A stretch of 64,000 nucleotides of DNA from G025836975 sp049646585 (GTDB taxonomy: Bacteria > Pseudomonadota > Gammaproteobacteria > Burkholderiales > Burkholderiaceae_B). The DNA lies in the NCBI GenBank assembly GCA_049646585.1, contig JBARWC010000198.1, forward strand, positions 62,001 through 126,000, in the 5' to 3' direction. Positions 18,101 to 25,057 of the stretch are shown here, one piece after another; the first letter of the stretch is position 1; every line of letters starts with the position of its first letter. A program made the translations under genes and the position numbers. Below the pieces are notes generated by a model. That model had not been told where the DNA came from and ran no database searches. It saw nothing but the letters and a program-made list of their open reading frames with translations.

Positions 18101-19040
18101 GGCGGTACTGAATTCGCGCATCGACCGATCGTCCGCTGATGCTGCCATCGTCGTTCACGCTGTAGAGCTGCGCGGCGAGCTCGAACGAAATGTAGGTCGT
18201 ATCAAGCGGGGTCGTGCGCTGTATCCAGCCGTCTGCGTTATTGACGACGAAGCCTTGAAGCGTGTCCACATTCCCCGGGAACATCGAGAGCTTGCCGTCC
18301 AGGCCCGACACCTCAATCTGCACGCCTTGGTAGTTCGAGATTGGCGTATCACCGATCTTGAAATCCGAAAGCTCAACACTGCCTGCTTGCAGTCCGAAGT
18401 GGAAAACCTGATTCAGATACTGATCGTCGCCGACGTATTCGGTCCAGTATTTCGCGCCGTAATCGGGCACCACTTTGTGCTTGCCAAATATGACCGACAT
18501 GGGCTCCCACGTGCGCGATCGGTTACGCCCGCCCGATATGGAGTAGGTGGGGCTGGACTCGTACTTCGATCCTGTGCCGAGTTGCGCCGCTGTTGGCTTG
18601 GGCGTAGGCAGGAGCGCAGTGATTAGTAGAGAGCCGCCGATCATGATGGCGGCGGAGGCGAGCCCCACCGACATGCCGGTAGCCCCGGCAAGCATTGACC
18701 CCAGCCCGGCGAATGAGCCGACCCCGGAGGTGGCGACAACCAGAGCAACCAGCGCTACAGTTCGCAACACCTTATTGCCGTCACCGCCGCCACCGCCGAT
18801 CAGGCGGGCGCGAATAACGATCTGATCGCCGGTGCGCGGAATGAGTTGGCGCCACAGCGCGTCCGGCACGCGGTGCCCGTTGTGCCACACGGCGACAGGC
18901 CCGCGCGGCACGATAACGCCGGTGCGCTTGATGTAGGCGCCCAGCGTTTCGCGATCACGGAAGGCATCGACAACCGTTACGCGGCCATCGCCCACCAGAG
19001 CATGAGGATGGACAATAAGGGGTGGATTCGCTACAGCCAT
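15171..19040 (-). CDS. Tail tip/host-specificity protein J, with fused I-like N-terminus
   Basis: 1289 residues. The first ~85 residues look like the beta-grasp part of lambda I (DRETLGAYIKRTG, DQIVIRARLIGGGGG). A Gly-rich hydrophobic segment follows (about 90-150), then the J-type body (SPTYSISGGRNRSRTWEPMSVIFGKHKVVPDY) and fibronectin-like repeats toward the C-terminus. It builds the tail tip and determines receptor binding. No separate I gene is present between K and J, which supports the fusion. The ATG at 19,040 overlaps the K stop by ten bases. Confidence 0.85.
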   Translation of the reverse strand: MAVANPPLIVHPHALVGDGRVTVVDAFRDRETLGAYIKRTGVIVPRGPVAVWHNGHRVPDALWRQLIPRTGDQIVIRARLIGGGGGDGNKVLRTVALVALVVATSGVGSFAGLGSMLAGATGMSVGLASAAIMIGGSLLITALLPTPKPTAAQLGTGSKYESSPTYSISGGRNRSRTWEPMSVIFGKHKVVPDYGAKYWTEYVGDDQYLNQVFHFGLQAGSVELSDFKIGDTPISNYQGVQIEVSGLDGKLSMFPGNVDTLQGFVVNNADGWIQRTTPLDTTYISFELAAQLYSVNDDGSISGRSVDARIQYRQVGTGAWSDIGILSDAVYASHYWSLQDANGVQVGAGSTNPSEHYEWETVPGSSYQDCSGEYCVMTRTPDLYWRWVPHPHALGQPWQGRAPDPYLSTSSTPGVRMTGARQEPTRKTVGVSVAKGQYEVRVLKTSGDIKDSRNSNEFAVSQILCYQPDEADYTGQLRVALRIKATNQLNGAVDEFSAIAKASCMVWNGSDWVKQHTRNPAWWHLHFAYGKRAPSGERVYGGGLDNDQIDYDAHKAWAAWCDLKELTFDYVLDRKSSVADVSQTIARAGRASPTWQTGKLGVVWDAADLPVTAMFGPFNIKAGTFKVDYISEGNVDEVVLNFVNEDKNYEMDEVRVPVPGATTRMNPIQLDLDGCTRASMAGRDANLIAASQVWHRRRVSWETDIEGWIAGRGDVVQISHDLTVWGFSGRLLNRSGSAITLTQSVPSGGSGTLLLRGPENQMKSVSVVSEVGDVDVLTITSDMSDFPLPGDEGYEGIEPMDWAWFFDPMQTPGRRFKITDVEPTEDGVRFQAVDDDPGYYASENNPYEHVPPRDGAYLTGFVFGITFAESIVNVVADISNVQIAWALSIAMPVQVQVSINGQAQPAAMVDARNMTIQAQTGDIVSVTVTPKSERGTGTPSTQTYTVQGLTAPLPTLTGLTNVFRDGLTVLVWDRVVDIRQPEYEVRIGDTWDNARPVGVTPMPEFLAVGNGLYWVAARFAFRGTVRYGEPDSLLIAGASLVRNVIIQQDEAPDWTGTVSGGAMVYEGMLTLAPQGDVFDSPDIFAEQDVLWMGGPAASGIYTNAAEDQVDVGYVSPVRIDFEIAVQARNLTADILGAPDIFAIADVLNGSDMRKIKVTPQIRHAQEEGAWTEWRNFVPGLINARYFDVRLLLETSDPLIIPFVTKFKWILDVDDLVQTGTEIVIPAGGMRIDYARHFHTDKPAVLVTAYDAINGDWPKISNADRTGFDVQIFNNTTPKEGVINWTSQGW

Positions 19041-19414
19041 TGGTAGTAGCCCTCGACCTTGTAGTCCATTCGCGTCATATCGCGCAGGCGCTGAAGCGTC
19101 ACGTGCTGAAACGACTGGTTGGCGTGAAGGACATACCACTCATTCGCAACCCAGCACATAATTCCGATGTGGCAACTGTGGCCGCGCCCGATCAACAAGA
19201 CGGGCTGGCCGTCGATTGGCGCGTCAACACAAACCGCGTAGTCATCCTTCAGCTCATCGATCTGCTTGGCCTGTGCGCGTATCGTGGCGGCATGCGAAAC
19301 GGGCAAAGCGATATCCCTGCCAAGCACATCCTTGGCCACACGGACGGCCAACACCGCACAATCGGCAACCTCGGGGATGTACGGCTCGCCGATATATTTT
19401 TCAGACCAATGCAT
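19031..19414 (-). CDS. NlpC/P60 cysteine peptidase, tail assembly protein K-like
   Basis: 127 residues. The catalytic Cys is in EVADCAVLAV, His in SCHIGIM and a third polar residue near VLHANQS, the NlpC/P60 triad order. Such proteins sit at the tail tip and cut peptidoglycan during DNA entry. It overlaps J downstream. It is separated from the L-like gene (24,232) by the immI island. Confidence 0.8.
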   Translation of the reverse strand: MHWSEKYIGEPYIPEVADCAVLAVRVAKDVLGRDIALPVSHAATIRAQAKQIDELKDDYAVCVDAPIDGQPVLLIGRGHSCHIGIMCWVANEWYVLHANQSFQHVTLQRLRDMTRMDYKVEGYYQWL

Positions 19415-19427
19415 TTGCAGCGCCCAT

Positions 19428-19455
19428 AAAAAAGGCCCTGCGATTAAGCAGAGCC
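19428..19455 (-). terminator. Intrinsic terminator upstream of the K-like gene
   Basis: Minus-strand stem GGCTCTGC / GCAGGGCC (one G-T pair) with a six-base loop is followed by TTTTTT. It isolates the J/K genes from transcription coming out of the immI island. Confidence 0.75.
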
Positions 19456-19545
19456 GGAAATGAAGAAGCCCGCCAAAACTAGAAGTAATGGCGGGCGGGT
19501 GGTATGTTACGAGTTCCTACACCTGTAACTTACCGGGAGAAAGCT

Positions 19546-19809
19546 ATGTCTGAAATTGAGCCATCCAAACTGCAAAAACTGCTTGAGATAAAGAGGAACG
19601 ATCTTACGAGCTTTGAGTACGGGACTTTGGCAGCGCTGGCGTGCTTAAAAGCAGCCATACAGGACGAGCCAGACAATCGCATAAAAACATTAGAGACGGC
19701 GGCCAAGTATTTCTTAGCCCGCGAAAACGTCGGCGAAGATCCCGAGAAATTCAAGCTCCCGCTGCGAATGATTCAGGCTGATCGGAGCGGCTTGCAGGAT
19801 CGGAGTTAA
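19546..19809 (+). CDS. Small + strand protein in the late region
   Basis: 87 residues, helical and charged (KLQKLLEIKRNDL, YGTLAALACLKAA). GGGAGAAAG precedes the ATG. Its orientation against the late operon suggests a separately expressed accessory gene. The last 59 bases overlap the convergent gene at 19,751. No family recognised. Confidence 0.6.
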   Translation: MSEIEPSKLQKLLEIKRNDLTSFEYGTLAALACLKAAIQDEPDNRIKTLETAAKYFLARENVGEDPEKFKLPLRMIQADRSGLQDRS

Positions 19810-20203
19810 AAGAGTTCGCTTGCGCTTCGGTTTTTGCACTTCGCGGCGCAAGCTCATTGCGAAGAATGTCAATAACGGCGAACCCATCGTTCGACTCAAG
19901 AGCCTCAGTCAGCCTCTGGGATGACGGCCTTTCGTCAATAGCGCCCGTCCCAATAAGCGCGCCATTGAAAATCGTTAAGCCAAGCCGATCAGCGAGGCCG
20001 TTAATGAGCTTTTTGTGCTCTTCTATTTTCCCTTCAATCTCTATGATGCGACTATCAATACCGCTGATTCTCTTGATCGTTCTATCGTTCCATCCACATT
20101 GCCAATCGCCGCCTTTGTGGAGGATTTCGTTTTGTATTCTTTGGTCCCGAATTACCGGAGACAGAAAGAATCTCAGGATTCTGAGATACATCCGCTTAAA
20201 CAT
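19751..20203 (-). CDS. Phage hypothetical protein
   Basis: 150 residues. A basic N-terminus with a short hydrophobic stretch (YLRILRFFLSPVI) is followed by a helical part (IDSRIIEIEGKIEEHKKLINGLADRLG), probably a coiled coil. No known family. It lies downstream of the pentamer-repeat region and ends convergently with the + strand gene. Confidence 0.6.
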   Translation of the reverse strand: MFKRMYLRILRFFLSPVIRDQRIQNEILHKGGDWQCGWNDRTIKRISGIDSRIIEIEGKIEEHKKLINGLADRLGLTIFNGALIGTGAIDERPSSQRLTEALESNDGFAVIDILRNELAPRSAKTEAQANSFNSDPASRSDQPESFAAGA

Positions 20204-20259
20204 ATCGCTCTCCTTAAATAAACACCGTACCGGGAAGGCGACTCATTGAATCGCCGACC

Positions 20260-20492
20260 CGCTACGTAGTAGCCCACGCCATAGCAAACCTCACCAGACC
20301 CAGCCTGACCGTGCCAGACCTCAGCCGACCCCGCCATGCCTTAGCTCGCCACATCGAATGATGCTATTCGCATCGCAATAGCCTCTCAATGAAAAGCTAT
20401 TACGCTGTTGACAGCCCATACCTTGCCCGGCCTTGCCTTGCCCCGCCGTAGCTCACCAAACCAGGGCCTACCGAATGATGCTCTCGCATCGC
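20260..20492 (-). repeat. Two hairpin plus GG-pentamer arrays (intergenic)
   Basis: This gene-free stretch has two copies of a unit. Each has a hairpin (20,355-20,376 and 20,472-20,492; on the minus strand GATGC-loop-GCATC followed by ATTCG) and then degenerate five-base repeats of type NNNGG (for example CAAGG, CATGG, TCTGG, TATGG). The arrays cover about 20,260-20,352 and 20,415-20,462. Function unknown. They lie between the end of the antirepressor operon and the next minus-strand gene. Confidence 0.75.
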
Positions 20493-20530
20493 TTAACGCC
20501 CTGTTTCCAAGGCGCTAGACGCTGCCGCAT

Positions 20531-20989
20531 CTACCGCAAAGCCTTCCGCGTCATGCCGGCCAGCGCAGACAGCTTTGTCGTGGCGTCCGTGTTGGCCCGC
20601 CGCTGCTCGTCCGTCAATTCCGTATGCCGCAGGTTTCGCAGCTTGTTTCCAGCCTGCCGAAATACCCGCCGCGCCCCTTGTTCAAATTCAGCCACGGCAA
20701 CGCCAGTCTGCTCAGCGGGTGGAAGCCAGCGATACCCCTCGCCCCTGACTGATTGCAAGCAAACTTGGTGCTCTTTCAAGAGAAAATCCTTGAAAGCTTC
20801 AATGTTGCCCAACCAAATAAACTGCCTGGCTCGAAACTCGCCTGCTGTCAGTCGTTGCGAATCTGCCGCGCTCGGAATCTCGAAGCGATCCTCAAGCCAT
20901 GACAAACTGACGATATCGCCGTACTTGAACTCCCTCAAAAAATCCTGCGTCGCCTGCTTCCAGCTCGGGAGAATAGTGACCTCACTCAT
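20531..20989 (-). CDS. Hypothetical protein of the antirepressor operon, winged-helix-like motif
   Basis: 152 residues. Around residue 78 it has QVCLQSVRGEGYRWLPP, like the last strand-turn of OmpR-type winged helices (TVRG.GY). The C-terminal half is basic and helical. The ATG overlaps the upstream gene by eight bases, so both are probably made together. A DNA-binding role is a guess from the motif. Confidence 0.6.
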   Translation of the reverse strand: MSEVTILPSWKQATQDFLREFKYGDIVSLSWLEDRFEIPSAADSQRLTAGEFRARQFIWLGNIEAFKDFLLKEHQVCLQSVRGEGYRWLPPAEQTGVAVAEFEQGARRVFRQAGNKLRNLRHTELTDEQRRANTDATTKLSALAGMTRKALR

Positions 20990-21551
20990 AGGACACCCCG
21001 AACCGTCCGAAACGCGGGCGATACTCGCAAGTCCCAATCAGCGCGCCGGCATCCTCGATAGCCTTCTTGGCCTCGTTGATGTTCAGCACATCGGTATTGA
21101 TTGCTACTTCCACTTCCGTGGCCCAGTCACGGAAGACAGGCCGGTACCGCATGATCTTTGCAGTACCAACCTTAACGCCTCGGCAATCCACAAATTGCGG
21201 CGCTTCCCATAGCTTCTCGGGGGTTTTTGGCCCATCGAATAGCAGCTTGGGCTTGTCTGTCACAACAAGAGCGCCCCGCTTCCAATGCGTTCCGAGCCGC
21301 GAAAGCTTTGCGCCAGCTAGGAATGTTGCATCCAGATTGGCCCCTGGCACATAGAAGCCGTCCGCCTCAGTCCAGTAGCAACCGCCTATGAATTCCGACC
21401 GGGCGATTGCCTCATGCATCTCGTCGGATTTTTTCCGAACCGACGTAAGCTCCTTGTGCGCCTTGGTCGCCGGGTGCAGCGGATTGGCGAATGTGTCCGC
21501 ATGCATCATCAGGGGGCTTGTTCCTACAATTTTCAGCTTTAAAAGCTCCAT
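20982..21551 (-). CDS. Hypothetical protein with RAMP/Cas7-like features
   Basis: 189 residues. It starts with a beta-strand and LKIVGTSPLMMHAD, then has GFYVPGANLDATFLAGA in the middle, similar to the PG(S/A)xLKG segment of RAMP/Cas7 proteins, and ends with GTCEYRPRFGRFGV, a glycine-containing loop. There are no cas genes nearby apart from a Cas2-like gene 16 kb away. I infer a possible nucleic-acid-binding RAMP fold; no function is known. It lies in the antirepressor operon. Confidence 0.6.
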   Translation of the reverse strand: MELLKLKIVGTSPLMMHADTFANPLHPATKAHKELTSVRKKSDEMHEAIARSEFIGGCYWTEADGFYVPGANLDATFLAGAKLSRLGTHWKRGALVVTDKPKLLFDGPKTPEKLWEAPQFVDCRGVKVGTAKIMRYRPVFRDWATEVEVAINTDVLNINEAKKAIEDAGALIGTCEYRPRFGRFGVSYE

Positions 21552-21553
21552 GA

Positions 21554-22345
21554 TTAAGCCCTCCGTTCTGCGTAAGGCCCTGAGGCCATCGGCTCAGTAA
21601 GCATCCCAGGCGGAACGTCCATCTGCTGCCCATCTTTAGCCAGCCTCCGCGCCAGCACGATAAGCCCGAGCGGCGTAATCCTAACTTGCTCGCTTAAACG
21701 CTCTTCGCCTGTGTGAATATCCCGAATCGGCGTTTGCTTCAGGTATAAATGCCCGGCCTTTACCTTTTCGGCATAGCCCAGCAAGGATTTATGCCCTGAT
21801 CTGCGATACACCCAATCGTTCTGTTGTAGCCACAGAACAAACTTTCGCTCCGGGACTCGCAGCGTGTTGGCGGCCTCGCGAATGGTGATGCTGCCCTCGG
21901 CGTCAGCGATCCGGCCATGGACCTCGACCTTCGGGGCCTGCTCCTGCACTTTTTCCTCCAAGGCTATAACCTTTTCGCTATATCCAAGCAAGGCTTGGCG
22001 CAGCGCTGCCGGGTCGTTCAGCATTTCCATGGGGTCGCGTTTGGCAAGCCGTGACTCCAGCATCTGCCAGCGATCCACAAGCCGTGCCGTGAACTCAGGC
22101 GAGAGTTGGGCGACGACAATAATGCTGTCGCGCTTGCCCTGTTCGCCGGTGAACTGGTAAACGCTGACGGTTTCTTCGCGCCGTTCTCGCTGAATTTTGA
22201 CTTCCACCAACGGTGGGAGTGAGATAACCCCTTGATTAGCCAGCCTTTCTATCGTTCTCTTCACGCTGTCATGCCGAGACTCAACCAGATCAGCAATTTC
22301 CTGGCTACTCATGGATGCAGCGCTCATGATGGCAATCTCGCTCAT
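21554..22345 (-). CDS. ant: Antirepressor: Rha-like plus KilA-C domains
   Basis: 263 residues. The N-terminal part (about 1-100) has SSQEIADLVESRHDSVKRTIERL and RDSIIVVAQLSPEFTARLVDRW, the Rha family pattern. The C-terminal part (about 150-255) has ITIREAANTLRVPERKFVLWLQQNDWVYRR and VRITPLGLIVLARRL, the KilAC (ANT) domain. Such proteins inactivate phage repressors and trigger induction. The ATG at 22,345 overlaps the upstream stop. Arc-like and Mnt-like genes upstream match P22 immI. Confidence 0.85.
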   Translation of the reverse strand: MSEIAIMSAASMSSQEIADLVESRHDSVKRTIERLANQGVISLPPLVEVKIQRERREETVSVYQFTGEQGKRDSIIVVAQLSPEFTARLVDRWQMLESRLAKRDPMEMLNDPAALRQALLGYSEKVIALEEKVQEQAPKVEVHGRIADAEGSITIREAANTLRVPERKFVLWLQQNDWVYRRSGHKSLLGYAEKVKAGHLYLKQTPIRDIHTGEERLSEQVRITPLGLIVLARRLAKDGQQMDVPPGMLTEPMASGPYAERRA

Positions 22346-23088
22346 GCCGTCACCTCGCTCTCTCCAACGAAGTCGGCGCAAGCGGCTTCGATACGCCCTT
22401 CCATTTCCATAATGGCATTGACAATCGCCTCTTCCTTGTCATTTGGAAGCAGGCTCAGGCCGGGGATGTTGACGACATCAAGCAGTGCCTTTGCGGCTTC
22501 GACCGTCTGACGGTAGCTCTCTCGCATCGATTCAATGCCGTACCCTGGCCGCTGGCCATCGTCGCCCGATTGCATCACCTCACGCTGCAAAAATGCATTC
22601 CCCTGGCGACCGGCGACCTCGACCATCTCGCCGTAAAAATCAATCTTCCGGACCAAGGCCTTAGCCACTACCCCGTAGAACGATTTCTTATCAGATAGGG
22701 AGCGATAAATGCAGCCCATCATGCCCCGAAGGTCGTATAGAAACGCCCGGAACTCACCTTTAGAGCAGGTTTTTCCATGCATCTTGGCGATCTCTTTGAT
22801 TACCCAGTCCATCGCCCATGCTGCATCTGAGTCTCGCTGTTTGCCAGACTCAAAAGGCGACGCCACCTCATCGCGGCAAAGAGTGCTTGCCAGGTACCGC
22901 AGGTCATTGATGGCGATATTGACCGCCACCTCATACCCCGATTGCTGGTCTTTGGCGGCGTCACGCATCGCTTTCGCGCGGCTGGCGCTGCTGCTGGCGG
23001 CCTTCTTGTTGCCGCCCTGCTGCAATTCTTCGGGAATGGCTGGCGGAATGCCTTGCCCTTTAACGGGCGTTTGCTGTAAACTCGTCAT
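22342..23088 (-). CDS. Hypothetical protein between Arc-like and antirepressor genes
   Basis: 248 residues, soluble, mostly helical, with an Ala/Ser/Lys-rich N-terminus (about 25-45). No recognised domain. AAAGGA precedes the ATG. Its ribosome site is covered by the predicted antisense RNA at 23,087-23,164, so its synthesis may be held down in the lysogen. It is coupled to ant by a four-base overlap. Confidence 0.65.
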   Translation of the reverse strand: MTSLQQTPVKGQGIPPAIPEELQQGGNKKAASSSASRAKAMRDAAKDQQSGYEVAVNIAINDLRYLASTLCRDEVASPFESGKQRDSDAAWAMDWVIKEIAKMHGKTCSKGEFRAFLYDLRGMMGCIYRSLSDKKSFYGVVAKALVRKIDFYGEMVEVAGRQGNAFLQREVMQSGDDGQRPGYGIESMRESYRQTVEAAKALLDVVNIPGLSLLPNDKEEAIVNAIMEMEGRIEAACADFVGESEVTA

Positions 23089-23164
23089 ATCAGTTTTCCT
23101 TTATTCCGTAAGGGGTTACTGCTTCAACGCATCAGAGGTTGCCGCCTCTGGTGCGTTTTCTTTT
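23087..23164 (+). ncRNA. Possible sar-like antisense RNA
   Basis: A + strand hairpin of 12 bp (23,127-23,156; arms ACGCATCAGAGG and CCTCTGGTGCGT with one G-U pair) is followed by TTTTCTTTT, a strong terminator opposite to the genes. About 45-75 bases upstream lie TTGCCC (23,053) and TGTAAA (23,075), 16 apart, a weak promoter. The RNA would be about 78 nt and cover the start and ribosome site of the 22,342-23,088 gene, like P22 sar over ant. Prediction only. Confidence 0.4.
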
Positions 23165-23301
23165 GCCTGATCAATTTTTCGCGCTTGCGATACAACCCGA
23201 TCCAGGACATAGGTCATTGACCTTTCCTCCTGCTTCGCCCTCCCCTCCAACCATTTGTGGTTTTCCGGTGTAAGGCGAGTCATAAAGCCTATTCGCCTCA
23301 T
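23116..23301 (-). CDS. arc: Arc-like ribbon-helix-helix repressor
   Basis: 61 residues: a short beta-strand (IGFMTRL) then two helices (PENHKWLEGRAKQEE, SMTYVLDRVVSQ), the Arc/Mnt ribbon-helix-helix fold. In P22 Arc limits transcription of the ant operon. It is divergent from the Mnt-like gene across a 102-base operator region. Its 3' end contains the + strand terminator hairpin. Confidence 0.8.
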   Translation of the reverse strand: MRRIGFMTRLTPENHKWLEGRAKQEERSMTYVLDRVVSQARKIDQAKENAPEAATSDALKQ

Positions 23302-23337
23302 GCTACTGCCCTCCTTTTTAAATGTGCGCTTTCACCA

Positions 23338-23387
23338 AGCACGGTGCTATTAAAGCACATTGCTTGGTTGTGTGCAAGCACCGTGAT
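23338..23387. promoter_or_regulatory. Three AGCAC..TGCT operator repeats between arc- and mnt-like genes
   Basis: Three 11-base near-palindromes are AGCACGGTGCT (23,338), AGCACATTGCT (23,354) and AGCACCGTGAT (23,377), starting 16 and 23 bases apart in the 102-base divergent intergenic space. The CACGGTG core resembles the P22 Mnt operator as I recall it. They are probable sites for the Mnt-like and/or Arc-like repressors. Confidence 0.65.
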
Positions 23388-23403
23388 AGGTTAAATTCAC
23401 TCC

Positions 23404-23781
23404 ATGGCTAGAACAGACCCCCAGGTAAACTTCCGCATGCCTCAGAATTTGAGGGACATGCTCGAAGACGCCGCTAAAGAAAACAAGCGCACGTTAACGG
23501 CGGAAATCGTTGCCCGCCTAGAGCATTCGTTTGAACTGCCAGATAAGCTGGACAGCGTCATGGCCGCGTTCAAGTCGATGGACGCTGCTTATCAGGAAGG
23601 TGACGACATCGCATCGCGGCTTATCGAAGTTTTCAATGCCCAGGTTGACCTAAGCAAGCTTCAGCAAGCAATCATTGATAAGTTGATGAAAGAACGGGAA
23701 TCAAGCCAAGAGCCAGTCGAGCATGTGTCCGGCCAGCCTTTGACCTCAGCAGACCCGCCTAAAAAGCCAAGCCTGGACTGA
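23404..23781 (+). CDS. mnt: Mnt-like ribbon-helix-helix repressor
   Basis: 125 residues. The N-terminus MARTDPQVNFRMPQNLRDML is very close to the start of P22 Mnt (MARDDPHFNFRMP). The RHH fold fills residues 1-45 and the rest may tetramerise. In P22 Mnt keeps the antirepressor silent in the lysogen. Transcribed away from arc and ant. It is followed by a terminator hairpin. Confidence 0.85.
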   Translation: MARTDPQVNFRMPQNLRDMLEDAAKENKRTLTAEIVARLEHSFELPDKLDSVMAAFKSMDAAYQEGDDIASRLIEVFNAQVDLSKLQQAIIDKLMKERESSQEPVEHVSGQPLTSADPPKKPSLD

Positions 23782-23783
23782 AA

Positions 23784-23806
23784 AATAGCCGCTCGGGGCG
23801 GCTATT
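23784..23806. terminator. Bidirectional terminator
   Basis: A 9-bp stem AATAGCCGC / GCGGCTATT with a five-base loop lies between the converging mnt-like gene and the lipoprotein gene; an A-run flanks it on the left. Confidence 0.75.
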
Positions 23807-23808
23807 CA

Positions 23809-24195
23809 CTATCTACATATCGGCTTTCCGGCCTCAATTGACCTCTTGACCGACGCGATCTGCTTCGCGTCAAAAACCCCCACCCCATCAGCGGTTACTT
23901 TGACCTCCGTTCGGTCGTCGAGCAGCCTAGTGATTTCTGTGCGCAGCGATTCTCTGCCGGTGTACAAAAATTTGGGGATCTGAACCCTCACAACCCCGGT
24001 TTGGTTGTCTGTGTATAGATCACCCGACGTCTCGAATGTCGACAAGCACTCACGCCCTTGCTCCTGCGCCCTTCGATATGCTTCTTGATAAGTTATTGGC
24101 ACGACGAACGTCTCAGAAGGATAATTTTTCCCAGGCTCTATCCCGGAACATCCCGCCACCAATGCCGCCGCCACTATCGCAATGAATCCTCGCAC
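23809..24195 (-). CDS. Lipoprotein, possible superinfection-exclusion protein
   Basis: 128 residues. Hydrophobic start IAIVAAALVAG-Cys is a lipobox, giving a mature outer- or inner-membrane lipoprotein of about 113 residues. The mature part has QEAYRRAQEQGRECL and a conserved-looking C-terminal Cys. It sits beside the immI genes, where P22 carries sieA; exclusion of other phages is a reasonable but unproven role. Confidence 0.7.
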   Translation of the reverse strand: MRGFIAIVAAALVAGCSGIEPGKNYPSETFVVPITYQEAYRRAQEQGRECLSTFETSGDLYTDNQTGVVRVQIPKFLYTGRESLRTEITRLLDDRTEVKVTADGVGVFDAKQIASVKRSIEAGKPICR

Positions 24196-24231
24196 ACCGC
24201 CTCCCTATTCTATTTATTAAGTTTCTGCATA

Positions 24232-24699
24232 TTACTGCAACCCCGGCGCGGTGAAGGGGTCGAACCGCATCGCCACAGCCGGCAACATAAGCGTGTTTTT
24301 GTAGCCAAGCGCGCCCGATACTTCCATGTAGTCGGCGCTGACCCCAGTCAAATCAAGCTTCTGGTCAAACTGGATCACTCCATCGGAGCGAAGCGCGGCC
24401 ATGATCCGGCATTTGGCGCCCTTGCCGCCGGCTGAGACCTCCAGCCAGCCTGTAAGCTGCCTGTTAATGTTATCGACTGCCAACCGGGCTTGCGGCGTCT
24501 GCTGATCCTTGTCGTCCGGCCGGTTAAGCCTGAAGCGAGTGGCGAAGTAGGTATTGCCTTCCAGAACAAAGTCCTGCGTGTCATTCACGAAGCGCGCGGG
24601 AACAACCAGTTCCGGATGGGTGATTTCGATTAATTCCAGCAACGGCTCGCTGGCGCTAGTTGCCAGCAGGTTGCGCCGGCCTTCAGGGGTGTAGGTCAT
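24232..24699 (-). CDS. Minor tail protein, lambda L-like (DUF1833 type)
   Basis: 155 residues. It has EPLLELIEITHPEL and FVNDTQDFVLEGNTYFATRFRL near the N-terminus, typical of the DUF1833 tail proteins that occupy the L position. It is part of the tail tip. The ATG overlaps the preceding gene by four bases. Confidence 0.7.
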   Translation of the reverse strand: MTYTPEGRRNLLATSASEPLLELIEITHPELVVPARFVNDTQDFVLEGNTYFATRFRLNRPDDKDQQTPQARLAVDNINRQLTGWLEVSAGGKGAKCRIMAALRSDGVIQFDQKLDLTGVSADYMEVSGALGYKNTLMLPAVAMRFDPFTAPGLQ

Positions 24700-25040
24700 C
24701 CGATCGTCTCCAGTTGGCACGTGGCTAGCCAAATGCGGCCCGGACTGGACCACTTGTATTTGCCGCCAACAATCCGAGTTTTCTTTGTCACGCCGTCCAG
24801 TGGATCGAGCCAGTCAAACCAGCCAGCGACATTGATATCGGTTTTCACCCAGACATCGAATAGAAGCTTGTCGGCTCTGCTGAGCACCAAAATGGTCGCA
24901 TCACGCGTGACGTTTGCTTTGCTGCGGGTAGGCCGCTGCTTGGCGATGCCCGAATCCGTAGGCGTGCGAAGCACGCCGTAATCGGGCTCTTCGGCGAACC
25001 CGGCAAGCAGAATCTTGGCGTATGACGGGAAGGTAGCCAT
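24696..25040 (-). CDS. Minor tail protein, lambda M-like position
   Basis: 114 residues, beta-rich, rich in Trp (WFDWLDP, KYKWSSPGRIWLA). It lies between tape measure and the L-like gene, the place of M in lambdoid tails. Function from position and similar small tail proteins. Confidence 0.65.
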   Translation of the reverse strand: MATFPSYAKILLAGFAEEPDYGVLRTPTDSGIAKQRPTRSKANVTRDATILVLSRADKLLFDVWVKTDINVAGWFDWLDPLDGVTKKTRIVGGKYKWSSPGRIWLATCQLETIG

Positions 25041-25057
25041 AAATCGTCCTAGAACTA

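Noticed and set aside
20260..20492. CRISPR-like repeats
   Set aside because: Repeats are 5 bases long and degenerate with no spacers of constant length; no cas genes beside them.
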